A stretch of DNA of 64,000 nt. It comes from Arthrobacter sp. PvP023. GTDB lineage: Bacteria > Actinomycetota > Actinomycetes > Actinomycetales > Micrococcaceae. Of the stretch, positions 8,623 through 16,685 are shown in pieces; position 1 is the stretch's first letter; each line of letters opens with the position of its first letter. A model generated the notes under the pieces. It had not been told where the DNA came from, ran no database searches, and saw only the letters and a list, made by a program, of their open reading frames with translations. The position numbers and the translations under genes were made by a program. The stretch covers positions 124,001 to 188,000 of the forward strand of contig NZ_JAFIBI010000001.1 in assembly GCF_017832975.1 (NCBI RefSeq), written 5' to 3'.

Positions 8623-8835
8623 TTAGTTTGTTCCGTTGCCGTTGCCGGCATTCGTTCCCGTATTTGGCGCACCATTCGGTCCGGGCTTGGATTCGGCGGC
8701 ACTGGCGTCAGCTTCGGCCTGGGCGCGCGCTTCAGCCTGGCGCTCCGATTTGTCCGCATTGAAGATGGACTTCATGGCAAACCAGAACAGCAAACCGACC
8801 ACAAGGGACGGCAGGAGGACTGCGACGTACTCCAC
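8623..8835 (-). CDS. Small single-pass membrane protein downstream of lysS
   Basis: A 70-residue protein of unknown function. Residues 3-20 form one membrane helix (YVAVLLPSLVVGLLFWFAM), followed by a charged Ala/Glu/Arg-rich helix (ADKSERQAEARAQAEA) and a disordered Gly/Asn/Thr tail. The predicted topology is N-out, C-in. Its ATG lies 2 bp after the lysS stop, so it is almost certainly cotranscribed and coupled with lysS. The layout resembles small membrane-anchored coiled proteins, but I cannot assign a family. Confidence 0.75.
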   Translation of the reverse strand: MEYVAVLLPSLVVGLLFWFAMKSIFNADKSERQAEARAQAEADASAAESKPGPNGAPNTGTNAGNGNGTN

Positions 8836-8837
8836 GG

Positions 8838-10370
8838 TCAGTGTCCTTCGGGCTTCAGGAGCGGGAAAAGGATGGTCTCGCGGATGCCGGCCCCGGTGAA
8901 CAGCATCACCAGGCGGTCAATGCCCAGCCCGATGCCGCCCATGGGCGGGGCGCCGTACTCCAGCGCCCGGAGGAAATCCTCATCCAGCTGCATGGCCTCG
9001 ACGTCTCCGGCCGCTGCATGCATTGACTGTTCGGTGAGGCGTTCCCGCTGGATCACGGGGTCGATCAGCTCCGAAAAGGCCGTGCCGCGTTCCATGCCGC
9101 CGATGATCAGGTCCCAGGCCTCGATCAGCCGGCCGTCCTCGCGGTGCGGGCGTGCCAGCGGCTGGGCGGAGGGCGGGTAGTCGTAGACGAACGTGGGGTT
9201 CAGCAGGGTGGGTTCCACGATTTCGCCGAACAGTTCAACGGCCAGCTTTTCGGCATCCCACTTCGGATCCACCTTGACGTCGTGCTTGGCCGCCACAACC
9301 CGCAGTTCCTCCACCGTGGTGTCCGGTGTGATTTCCTGTCCCACGGCGTCGGAGAGTCCGGGGTAGACGGCCAGCCAGGTCCATTCGCCGTCGAGGTTGA
9401 TCTCCCCGGCTTCGGTCTGGATGGTGCGGCCCACACCGGCGGCGTCAGCGGCGTCGAGGATGATCTCCTTGATACGGTCCGCCATGACGAACTGGTCGGC
9501 CCAGGCTTCGTAGCATTCCAGCGTGGTGAATTCCGGGCTGTGCGTGGAATCCACGCCCTCGTTGCGGAACACCCGGCCCATGTCGTACACGCGGTCGATG
9601 CCGCCCACCACGGCGCGCTTGAGGTACAGCTCGGTGGCGATGCGCAGGGTCATCTTCTGGTCGAAGGCGTTCATGTGGGTCTCGAACGGCCGGGCCAGGG
9701 CACCGCCGTGGACCAGTTGGAGCATCGGGGTTTCCACCTCGACGTAGTTGCGGCGGTGCAGGCTTTCCCGGATGGAACGGGTGATCGCGGCGCGGGTGTA
9801 GACCATTTCGCGGGCTTCATCACGGACCATCAGGTCCACATAGCGCTGGCGAACGCGGGTTTCCTCGTTCAGGCCGGCGTGCAGCACCGGCAGCGGGCGC
9901 AGCGCCTTGGACGCCATGGACCAGGAATCGGCCATCACGGACAGCTCGCCGCGGCGGGAGGAAATGACCTCACCCTTGATGAAGACGTGGTCGCCCAGGT
10001 CAACCAGGGCCTTCCATTCGGCCAGGGACTCTTCGCCCACGTTGGCAAGGCTCAGCATGGCCTGCAGGCGTGTGCCCTTACCGTCCGTGCCGCCTTCCTG
10101 GAGCGTGGCGAAGCAGAGCTTGCCGGTGTTCCGGATGAATACGATGCGGCCGGTGACGCCCACAATGTCTCCGGTGGTTTCGTCGGCCTCAAGGTGCGCG
10201 TACTTCTCCCGGATCTCGCTCAGGGAATGCGTGCGTTCAACACCCACCGGATAGGCCTCGACGCCGCGCTCAATAAGCTTGGCGCGCTTCTCCATGCGAA
10301 TGCGCATCTGCTCGCTGGCGTCCGCCGGTTCGGCAGCATTGGTCGGGGTGGGGGTGTTTTGGGAAGTCAC
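8838..10370 (-). CDS. lysS: Lysyl-tRNA synthetase, class II
   Basis: LysS charges tRNA-Lys. It has the N-terminal OB-fold anticodon domain (VTGRIVFIRNTGKLCFATLQEG) and the class II catalytic core with motif 2 FRNEGVDSTHSPEFT and motif 3 GIGLGIDRLVML. I chose the GTG at 10370 (510 residues) because AGGGATT precedes it at the right distance and MTSQNTPTP is a normal low-complexity start. The frame stays open to a GTG at 10415, which would add 15 residues and place the start near the inverted repeat at 10435. Its small membrane-protein partner follows directly. Confidence 0.95.
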   Translation of the reverse strand: MTSQNTPTPTNAAEPADASEQMRIRMEKRAKLIERGVEAYPVGVERTHSLSEIREKYAHLEADETTGDIVGVTGRIVFIRNTGKLCFATLQEGGTDGKGTRLQAMLSLANVGEESLAEWKALVDLGDHVFIKGEVISSRRGELSVMADSWSMASKALRPLPVLHAGLNEETRVRQRYVDLMVRDEAREMVYTRAAITRSIRESLHRRNYVEVETPMLQLVHGGALARPFETHMNAFDQKMTLRIATELYLKRAVVGGIDRVYDMGRVFRNEGVDSTHSPEFTTLECYEAWADQFVMADRIKEIILDAADAAGVGRTIQTEAGEINLDGEWTWLAVYPGLSDAVGQEITPDTTVEELRVVAAKHDVKVDPKWDAEKLAVELFGEIVEPTLLNPTFVYDYPPSAQPLARPHREDGRLIEAWDLIIGGMERGTAFSELIDPVIQRERLTEQSMHAAAGDVEAMQLDEDFLRALEYGAPPMGGIGLGIDRLVMLFTGAGIRETILFPLLKPEGH

Positions 10371-10434
10371 AATCCCTAAGTTTACCGGGAGTTCCCCGGC
10401 ATGTTTTCCGGCCACCCATGATCCGGCCCACCCG

Positions 10435-10499
10435 GGAGTTTTTGTCCAGATAATGGCTCCAAAGTGGCACTTATCCCCCTTTATCTGGACAAAAACTCC
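10435..10499. repeat. Long inverted repeat, copy A (core GGAGTTTTTGTCCAGATA)
   Basis: Perfect 19-bp arms (10435-10453 and 10481-10499) flank a 27-bp centre. The 18-bp core is identical to that of copy B at 29239-29305. Here it lies between divergently transcribed lysS and the hydrolase gene at 10541, so it cannot be the terminator of either. That points to an operator or a dispersed palindromic repeat. The arm contains a TTTTT tract. Confidence 0.85.
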
Positions 10500-10540
10500 T
10501 AGCGGAAGGAGGCTGCGGGGAGAGGAATAGACTCGGGGCT

Positions 10541-11452
10541 GTGGAAACTCGGACGATTGGCACGGACGACGGCGACGGCCACCTTGAGCTGCACTCTTTC
10601 GGTAGCGGCGGGAACAGCGCCGGGCAACCCGGCGTCGTCGTCATTCACGGAACGCTGGTAACCGACGCGCTGTACCGGCCGTTCGCGATGAAGATCGCAC
10701 GCCTGCTGGGGAGGCCGGTGCATACCTATAACCGCCGAGGGCGCGGCGGTTCTTCGGGCCAGCCTGGAGACTATTCGGTGGCGACGGAGATCAGCGACCT
10801 CCGTGACGTCATGCGGGCAACCGGCTCCACGGGCGTGGTGGCCCACAGCTACGGCGGCTTCGTGGCCCTGCAGGCGGCCCGGACCGAGCCGATCCGCCGG
10901 CTCGTGACCTATGACGCCGCGGTTTCCCTGTCCGGCAGCCTCAGCCGGCGGTGGCGGCCGGAACTTGAACACTCCATGGCGGCGGGACAGCTGGACCACG
11001 CGTGGGCGCACCTGGTCCAGGGCCTGGAAACAGCCGGGCCGGTTTCCAAACTCCCGCTCGGTGCCCTGCGGATGCTGAGCATCCTGTCCGCCCGGACCCG
11101 CCTTGGCGCCGAAATGCGTCAGCTGCTGCCCACCGCCGTCGTCGAAATGCGGGCCGTACTGGACGCGGACGCCGAGCTGGCGGACTTCGCCGGCGTCACC
11201 ACACCCACCCTGATGCTCAGCGGAGGCTGGAGCCCGCCGTACTTCGCCGAGACCGGCCGCCTGCTCGCGGAGGCAGTCCCGAGCATCGACTTCGCCCTGG
11301 TTCCCGGGCAGCTGCACGAGGGCCCGCTCCGCCCCGGGCACCGCCTGGCCCTCACCACCGCGCGGTTCCTGGCCAACGACGCCGGCCTGCGGGTCCAGCG
11401 CATCCGCGCCGCCCGGTTCCCGCAGGGCAGCCGTTTTAGGATGGGCCAGTGA
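10541..11452 (+). CDS. Alpha/beta hydrolase, paralogue 1 of 3
   Basis: A 303-residue alpha/beta-hydrolase-fold protein of unknown substrate. The oxyanion strand is VVVIHGTLV, the nucleophile is Ser103 in AHSYGGFVAL, and a candidate catalytic His is in QLHEGP. After strand 7 the family usually has an Asp; here the loop is LSGGWSPPYF, with no acid. It shares NRRGRGGSSGQPGDYS with the next two genes, so all three arose by duplication. GTG start at 10541, with the long inverted repeat 41 bp upstream. Confidence 0.8.
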   Translation: METRTIGTDDGDGHLELHSFGSGGNSAGQPGVVVIHGTLVTDALYRPFAMKIARLLGRPVHTYNRRGRGGSSGQPGDYSVATEISDLRDVMRATGSTGVVAHSYGGFVALQAARTEPIRRLVTYDAAVSLSGSLSRRWRPELEHSMAAGQLDHAWAHLVQGLETAGPVSKLPLGALRMLSILSARTRLGAEMRQLLPTAVVEMRAVLDADAELADFAGVTTPTLMLSGGWSPPYFAETGRLLAEAVPSIDFALVPGQLHEGPLRPGHRLALTTARFLANDAGLRVQRIRAARFPQGSRFRMGQ

Positions 11453-11481
11453 AGGAAATCCGGGAACGTGAGGCAACAGTG

Positions 11482-12333
11482 ATGCAGCGGGCCATCGCAA
11501 CGGACGACGGCGGGCGGCTGGCTTTGTACAGTTACGGAACCGTGGATGCCCCCGGCGAGCGCCGGGTTGTGGTGATCGGCGGAGCCTTCCTCACGGCACT
11601 GATCTACCGGCCGTTTTCCGAGGCGCTATCCAAGGGCCTCGGCGACGGCTGGGCGGTGGACGTCTACGACCGGCGCGGCCGCGGCGATTCCACGCCGCAG
11701 CCTGCGGACTACTCCATGGCCACCGAGATCGCCGATGTCAAGACCATCATGGATGCCACCGGCGCCCGCAACCTTTTCGGGCACAGTCTGGGCGGCTCCG
11801 TGGCGCTCAATGCGGTGCAGGAGTTCGTCGGCACCTCACACCAGCCGGACAAGCTTGCGGTCTATGACGCTGCAGTAAACATCGACGGCAGCGTGGATAC
11901 GTCCTGGCTGGACAGTTTTGAACGCTCGGTCAACGAGGGAAACGTCCCGCACGCCTTGGCCAAACTCAAGAAAGGCATGCAGCCCGGCACGGCCATGGCC
12001 AGGATTCCGGAGCCGGTCCTCGCCGGGCTGATGGCGCTGGTGTCGCGGACCAAGGTGAACCGGCTCTTCAAAGAGGTCATGCCCAGCGGCGTGGGCGAGC
12101 TCAAGGCGGTGTTTGATGAAGCCGACCACGTCCGGGATTTTTCCGTCCTCCCGCCGAACACCAGGTTCATGGTCGGCTCCAAAAGTCCCCGGTACTACAA
12201 GGTGACAGCCGAACTGCTGCACCGCGCCGTTCCCGGGAGCGCCCTCCAGGTCTCACCCAAGTGCGTCCACGCCTCCATTCCCGCGGCAGTTAAGGAACTG
12301 GTCGAGGACATCTCCTCCTACTACAAGGGCTGA
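11482..12333 (+). CDS. Alpha/beta hydrolase, paralogue 2 of 3
   Basis: A 283-residue paralogue of its neighbours. The nucleophile is Ser102 in FGHSLGGSVAL, and the shared motif reads DRRGRGDSTPQPADYS. The acid loop is VGSKSPRYY, again without the usual Asp; a late His is in KCVHASIP. The frame opens at a GTG (11449) that overlaps the previous stop as GTGA, but I prefer the ATG at 11482: GAGG lies 8 bp upstream and MQRAIATDDGG then aligns with the starts of paralogues 1 and 3. Substrate unknown. Confidence 0.8.
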   Translation: MQRAIATDDGGRLALYSYGTVDAPGERRVVVIGGAFLTALIYRPFSEALSKGLGDGWAVDVYDRRGRGDSTPQPADYSMATEIADVKTIMDATGARNLFGHSLGGSVALNAVQEFVGTSHQPDKLAVYDAAVNIDGSVDTSWLDSFERSVNEGNVPHALAKLKKGMQPGTAMARIPEPVLAGLMALVSRTKVNRLFKEVMPSGVGELKAVFDEADHVRDFSVLPPNTRFMVGSKSPRYYKVTAELLHRAVPGSALQVSPKCVHASIPAAVKELVEDISSYYKG

Positions 12334-12395
12334 CGCACGTTCCTGCCGGCCCCCTGCTGCTGTGCGGTTCCTGCCGCCCCGGGTAGGCTCGGAAC

Positions 12396-13232
12396 ATGAC
12401 GCGCGAGAACATCAAAACACCCGACGGCGGAACGCTGGAGCTCTACACCACGGGAGCCGAACTGGCTTCGGCGGGCTCGGGCGTCGTCGTCGTTCAGGCC
12501 TCAATGGTCACCGCAGCGGACTACACGCGCTTTGCCCAGAAGCTGAGCGCATCGCTGGGCCGCCCGGTGCACACGTTCAACCGGCGCGGGCGGGGCGCAT
12601 CGTCCGCGCAGCCGAACGACTACACGCTGGATGTTGACATCCGGGACCTGGACACCGTGATGAGGCACACGGCCAGCACGGACGTGTTCGGCCACAGCTT
12701 CGGCGGCGCAGTAGCGCTCCACGCCGCACGGACCCTCCCGGTGGAACGCCTGGCAGTCTACGATCCCGCCGTCTCCGTGAACCACAGCGTCAAGGCCGAC
12801 TGGATCGCCGAATACGAACGCGCCACCGCGGCCGGCGACGACGACCGCGCCCTCGCCGTGCTGCTCCGGGGACTCGAGACGGGCGGGGCCCTGTCCTCAC
12901 GGATGCCCCTCTCCATGCTGACCCTGGCCAACAAGCTCACCGCCGGGACGCCGGTGGGCAAGCAGCAGCGCGAATTGATGACGACCGGGGTCCGGGAGAT
13001 CAAGGCGATCATCGCTGCGGACATGCCTGCCGAACCGTTCCTGGCATTGCCGCTGGAAACCCTCATTATTGTGGGCGAGAAGAGCCCGGCCTACTTTGGG
13101 ATAGCGTGCGGCCAGATCCACGACGTCCTGTCCGGTTCGAGCTACACCATCCTGCCCGGGGCCGGCCACGACGGCGTCAACCGCGCGCCGGACAAGCTGA
13201 TCACCGAACTCAGCGAGTTCTTCGCCGGCTGA
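12396..13232 (+). CDS. Alpha/beta hydrolase, paralogue 3 of 3
   Basis: The third tandem copy, 278 residues. The nucleophile is Ser101 in FGHSFGGAVAL, the shared motif is NRRGRGASSAQPNDYT, and the His is in GAGHDGVN. The acid loop is VGEKSPAYF, with Glu instead of Asp two positions early. The oxyanion strand is VVVVQASMV, where paralogue 1 has the usual HG, so the three copies differ in the oxyanion hole. It converges with the MFS exporter gene, leaving only 14 bp between stops. Confidence 0.8.
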   Translation: MTRENIKTPDGGTLELYTTGAELASAGSGVVVVQASMVTAADYTRFAQKLSASLGRPVHTFNRRGRGASSAQPNDYTLDVDIRDLDTVMRHTASTDVFGHSFGGAVALHAARTLPVERLAVYDPAVSVNHSVKADWIAEYERATAAGDDDRALAVLLRGLETGGALSSRMPLSMLTLANKLTAGTPVGKQQRELMTTGVREIKAIIAADMPAEPFLALPLETLIIVGEKSPAYFGIACGQIHDVLSGSSYTILPGAGHDGVNRAPDKLITELSEFFAG

Positions 13233-13246
13233 CCCCGCTTGGGGTG

Positions 13247-14731
13247 TTAGTGGGCTGCAGGCACCGAGTGTTCCGCGCCCGCGGTCTTGCGCATCATGGC
13301 GGAAAGTACGACGGCGGCCACGGCTATGATCGCGGCCGTGAGGAACGCTGCGTGCATGCCGGCGACAACGCCTGATCCGGCGGCCACTACCGCGTAGATC
13401 GAGACCAGGAGCGCGGTTCCGGCGGCACCGGCCACCTGCTGGAGCGTGCTCATGATGGCCGATCCGTGCGAGTAGAGGTGCGGCGGCAGCGGGTTGAGTC
13501 CGGTGGTGAACGCCGGCGTGAACAGGAGCGCCAGGCCCAGGCTGAGGACCACGTGCAGCGTCACGATCCACCAGACGGCCGTTTCCGCATTGAGCATGGA
13601 GAACTGCCAGAGGGACAGCACCATCATGACGGAGCCGGTGACGGTCAGGGGAAGCGGGCCCACCTTGTCGAAGACTCGTCCGATGAACGGGCCCAGCAGG
13701 CCCATGGCCAGGCCTCCGGGCAGGAGCGCCAGGCCGGTCTCCAGGGATTTCAGGCCGCGGATTTCCTGCAGGTACAGCGGGAGCAGGATCACGGCGCCGA
13801 AGAGCGCGATCATGGCCACCACCAGGAGCAGCACGGAAACGGTGAACATGCGGAAGTTGAACGCGCGCAGGTCCAGCAGCGGTCCTTCGGACTTCTGCAG
13901 CTTCAGCTGGCGGAAGACGAACGCCGTCATGGCCACCAGGCCGACGGCCAGCGCAGCCACGGCAGTGGTGCCGGGACCGCTTTGTCCGCCATGGCCCCCG
14001 CCGATCTGGCTAAGTCCGTACACGAGTCCCCCGAAGGCGGGAACGGTCAACAGCACGGACAGGATGTCCAGCCGGGTCTTCTCGGTTTCGCCGATGTTCG
14101 TGAGGTAGCGGGCGCCGATGGCGAAGGCGGCCAGGGCGATGGGCAGGACGAACACGAACATAAAGCGCCATGTGAAGTGCTCAAGGATCAGCCCGGACAC
14201 GGTGGGGCCCATGGCCGGTGCCACCGAAATGGCGATGCTCACGTTGCCCATGACGGCGCCGCGCCGCTCGATCGGGACCAGCGTCAGGATGGTGGTCATC
14301 AGGAGCGGGAGCATGATGGCTGTACCGCCGGCCTGGACGATGCGGGCCAGGAGGAGGACTTCGAATCCCGGAGCCAGCGCGGCAAGGAGCGTGCCGCCCG
14401 AGAACAGTCCCATGGCAAGCATAAAAACGGCCCGGGTGGACAACCGCTGCAGGATGAATCCGGTGGTGGGGATGACCACGGCCATGGTGAGCATAAAACC
14501 GGTGGACAGCCACTGCACCGTGGGGGCGTCGACACCAAGGTCCACCATGAGCCGCTGGAGGGCGACGTTCATGATGGTTTCGTTGAGGATCACCACGAAG
14601 GTGGCAACGAGCAGGGTGACGATGATGGTGACCGACTCGCGGGACATCTTCACCGGGCCTACCGCCGGCGCCTTCACAGCGACAGTGGCCACGGGGTCGC
14701 CGGGGGCGTTGGAAGAGACGTCTGTAGACAT
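13247..14731 (-). CDS. MFS drug:H+ antiporter, DHA2 (EmrB/LmrB-type) family
   Basis: A 494-residue integral membrane exporter with about 14 predicted helices, as expected for the DHA2 family. Seen features are the first helix VTLLVATFVVILNETIMNVAL, the motif-A-type region TTGFILQRLSTRAVFM, and motif C-like ISVAPAMGPTVSGLI in helix 5. A 30-residue cytoplasmic N-terminus precedes helix 1. The substrate is unknown; relatives export lipophilic drugs or dyes. No TetR or MarR gene is adjacent. Confidence 0.9.
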   Translation of the reverse strand: MSTDVSSNAPGDPVATVAVKAPAVGPVKMSRESVTIIVTLLVATFVVILNETIMNVALQRLMVDLGVDAPTVQWLSTGFMLTMAVVIPTTGFILQRLSTRAVFMLAMGLFSGGTLLAALAPGFEVLLLARIVQAGGTAIMLPLLMTTILTLVPIERRGAVMGNVSIAISVAPAMGPTVSGLILEHFTWRFMFVFVLPIALAAFAIGARYLTNIGETEKTRLDILSVLLTVPAFGGLVYGLSQIGGGHGGQSGPGTTAVAALAVGLVAMTAFVFRQLKLQKSEGPLLDLRAFNFRMFTVSVLLLVVAMIALFGAVILLPLYLQEIRGLKSLETGLALLPGGLAMGLLGPFIGRVFDKVGPLPLTVTGSVMMVLSLWQFSMLNAETAVWWIVTLHVVLSLGLALLFTPAFTTGLNPLPPHLYSHGSAIMSTLQQVAGAAGTALLVSIYAVVAAGSGVVAGMHAAFLTAAIIAVAAVVLSAMMRKTAGAEHSVPAAH

Positions 14732-14833
14732 GGGGATTCCCTTAGGGAGATGTGAAGTGATTTCCGGCGAGCATCGTCGCTGCAGATTCCAACAGTCTAT
14801 CCCCCGGGGTAATTCCCGTCACTGGAAAAAACC

Positions 14834-15763
14834 TCAGGAATTGAGTGGCACGTTGTCAATGAGCCGGACCGGCCCCACCTTCGCCGCAATGATGGCCAGG
14901 CCTTCGCCGCGGAACGGCGTTTCCTTGCAGTTCTCGGCCAGGGGCTCAAGGGTCTCCGGGTCCACCACGTCGAAGTAGTCCAGTCCCACCAGGGGCTGGG
15001 ATTCCACGAGGGCCTGGGCGGATTCCAGGTCCAGCGGCTCGTGGGCGTTGGCGCGCTCCTCGAGGAGCCTCAGCGCCCGGGACAGCACCAGGGCAGCCTC
15101 GCGTTCCTCCCCGGACAGGAACCTGTTCCGGCTGCTCAACGCCAGCCCGTCGGCGGAGCGGACCGTGGGAACAGACACGATCTCGACGGGGAAGTTCAGG
15201 TCCGCCACCATGCGCCGCACCAGCGTCAGCTGCTGGGCGTCCTTCTGGCCGAAGTAGGCGCGGTACGCCGGCAGGCCCGCACCGGCGCCGGTCACGAAGG
15301 CGCCTCCGCCGGGGAGCCCGGTCCCGGGGATGCCATAGTGCAGCAGCTTGGCCACCACCGTGAGGGCACCGTCGAAGTGGCCGGGGCGGGATGCGCCTTC
15401 CCATTTCCCGGCCAGCCGGCCAGCCGTCACCCGGACCAGCGGCTCGCCGCCCGGGTAGACCTCCTCCACGGAAGGTGCGAACACCAGGTCCACGCCCTCG
15501 GCGTCCAGGAGTTCCATGTCCGCCTCGAGGGTGCGGGGGTAGCGGTCCAGGTCCACGGCCTCGCCGAACTGCAGGGGATTGACGAAGATGCTGGCCACCA
15601 CAACGTCGTTTTGTTCGACGGCGGTGCGCGCCAGCCTGGCGTGGCCTTCGTGCAGTGCGCCCATGGTGGGAATGAGGCCCTGCGACGAGCCCTGTTTCTC
15701 CGTCAGCAGCCGCGCGCTTTCGGCCCGCAGCTGCGCCGCGGTGGTCACGAGTTTGATCGCCAA
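14834..15763 (-). CDS. panC: Pantothenate synthetase PanC
   Basis: PanC joins pantoate and beta-alanine using ATP to make pantothenate, the precursor of coenzyme A. The nucleotidyltransferase-like core shows [10 protein letters not shown] at residues 33-42, [16 protein letters not shown] and the KMSKS-like [10 protein letters not shown] chose the TTG at 15763: GGAGGA precedes it, and it sits 1 bp from the end of the upstream gene, giving 309 residues. The longer frame to 15829 would run into that gene. It has a slightly expanded loop ([16 protein letters not shown]). Confidence 0.95.
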   Translation of the reverse strand: MAIKLVTTAAQLRAESARLLTEKQGSSQGLIPTMGALHEGHARLARTAVEQNDVVVASIFVNPLQFGEAVDLDRYPRTLEADMELLDAEGVDLVFAPSVEEVYPGGEPLVRVTAGRLAGKWEGASRPGHFDGALTVVAKLLHYGIPGTGLPGGGAFVTGAGAGLPAYRAYFGQKDAQQLTLVRRMVADLNFPVEIVSVPTVRSADGLALSSRNRFLSGEEREAALVLSRALRLLEERANAHEPLDLESAQALVESQPLVGLDYFDVVDPETLEPLAENCKETPFRGEGLAIIAAKVGPVRLIDNVPLNS

Positions 15764-15764
15764 G

Positions 15765-16685
15765 TCAGTTTCCTCCAGTGGCCTGCGGCCCGTCGTTGCC
15801 CACACCGTCCAGGGCTTTCCGGATGGCATCCAGCTGGTCCGGTTTCAGCAGTCCCCGGCTCCCGGCGCGGTGCGCGGTGGCCCGCGCCATGGCCAGGTAG
15901 GCCTCCAGAATATCGCCGCCGGCACCGGCATCGTGTTCCCGCAGGGCCTCCGCGTGCGCGGCGACCGTGCCAACATCGCCCCGGGCCACCGGGCCGGTCA
16001 GGGCCGATTCGCCGGAGGCAAGCGCGTTCTCCAGCGTTGCCCGCAGCAGTGGTCCCAGCATGCGCTCGGGCGATTCCACGCCCACTTCGCGCAGCAGCTG
16101 CGAGGCCTGCGCCACGAGGGTGACCAGGTGGTTCGACCCGTGCGCCAGGGCCGCGTGGTACTGGGTGCGGTCGCCTTCCGCAATCACCACCGGCTCGGCG
16201 CCCATCTCCACCACCAGTGCCTGCGCAATCGGCAGCATCGCAGCGTCCGCCGTGACCCCGAACGTGCAGTCCAGCAGCCGGGTGAGGTCCAGGCTCATGC
16301 CGGTGAAGGTCATGGCGGGGTGCAGCGCGAGCGGGACGGCGCCGGCTGCCCGGACCGGATGCAGGATGCCTACGCCGAAGCGGCCCGAGGTGTGGGCCAC
16401 GAGCTGTCCGGGCTGCCAGGCGCGGAGCTTGGCGAGGCCTTCCACGAGCCCGCCGAGGGCGTCGTCGGGGACGGCCAGCAGCACCAGCTCGGAGCGTTCC
16501 ACGATGTCCTGCACGTCGAGCACCGGCACGCCCGGGAGCAGGGTTTCGGCGCGCTCCCGGCTTGCGTCCGAGACCGCTGAAACCCCGACGACGGCGTGCT
16601 CGGCGGCGCGCAACGCCGCACCGAGGACTGCGCCCACCTTGCCGGCTCCAATGATTCCGACGCCGAGGCGTCCTGGCTTAGCCAT
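15765..16685 (-). CDS. Rossmann-fold DUF2520 protein, dehydrogenase-like
   Basis: 306 residues: an N-terminal NAD(P)-binding Rossmann domain ([10 protein letters not shown], residues 9-18) and a C-terminal helical DUF2520 domain containing [12 protein letters not shown], like the 6-phosphogluconate dehydrogenase/ketopantoate reductase superfamily. The start at 16685 has AGGAAGG 8 bp upstream and overlaps the previous stop by 8 bp. It is coupled to panC (1 bp apart), so a role in pantoate supply, perhaps as a non-orthologous ketopantoate reductase, is an attractive inference but unproven. Confidence 0.85.
   Translation of the reverse strand: MAKPGRLGVGIIGAGKVGAVLGAALRAAEHAVVGVSAVSDASRERAETLLPGVPVLDVQDIVERSELVLLAVPDDALGGLVEGLAKLRAWQPGQLVAHTSGRFGVGILHPVRAAGAVPLALHPAMTFTGMSLDLTRLLDCTFGVTADAAMLPIAQALVVEMGAEPVVIAEGDRTQYHAALAHGSNHLVTLVAQASQLLREVGVESPERMLGPLLRATLENALASGESALTGPVARGDVGTVAAHAEALREHDAGAGGDILEAYLAMARATAHRAGSRGLLKPDQLDAIRKALDGVGNDGPQATGGN

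Noticed and set aside
9144..10379. 411-residue plus-strand open frame across lysS
   Set aside because: It is antisense to the conserved class II synthetase core and has low-complexity composition.
13466..14755. 429-residue plus-strand open frame antisense to the MFS exporter
   Set aside because: It is rich in Gln, Gly and His, the mirror of a hydrophobic membrane protein; it is not a real gene.
15764..15829. Upstream extension of panC to 15829
   Set aside because: It would overlap the DUF2520 coding end; the TTG with GGAGGA at 15763 fits the family N-terminus.
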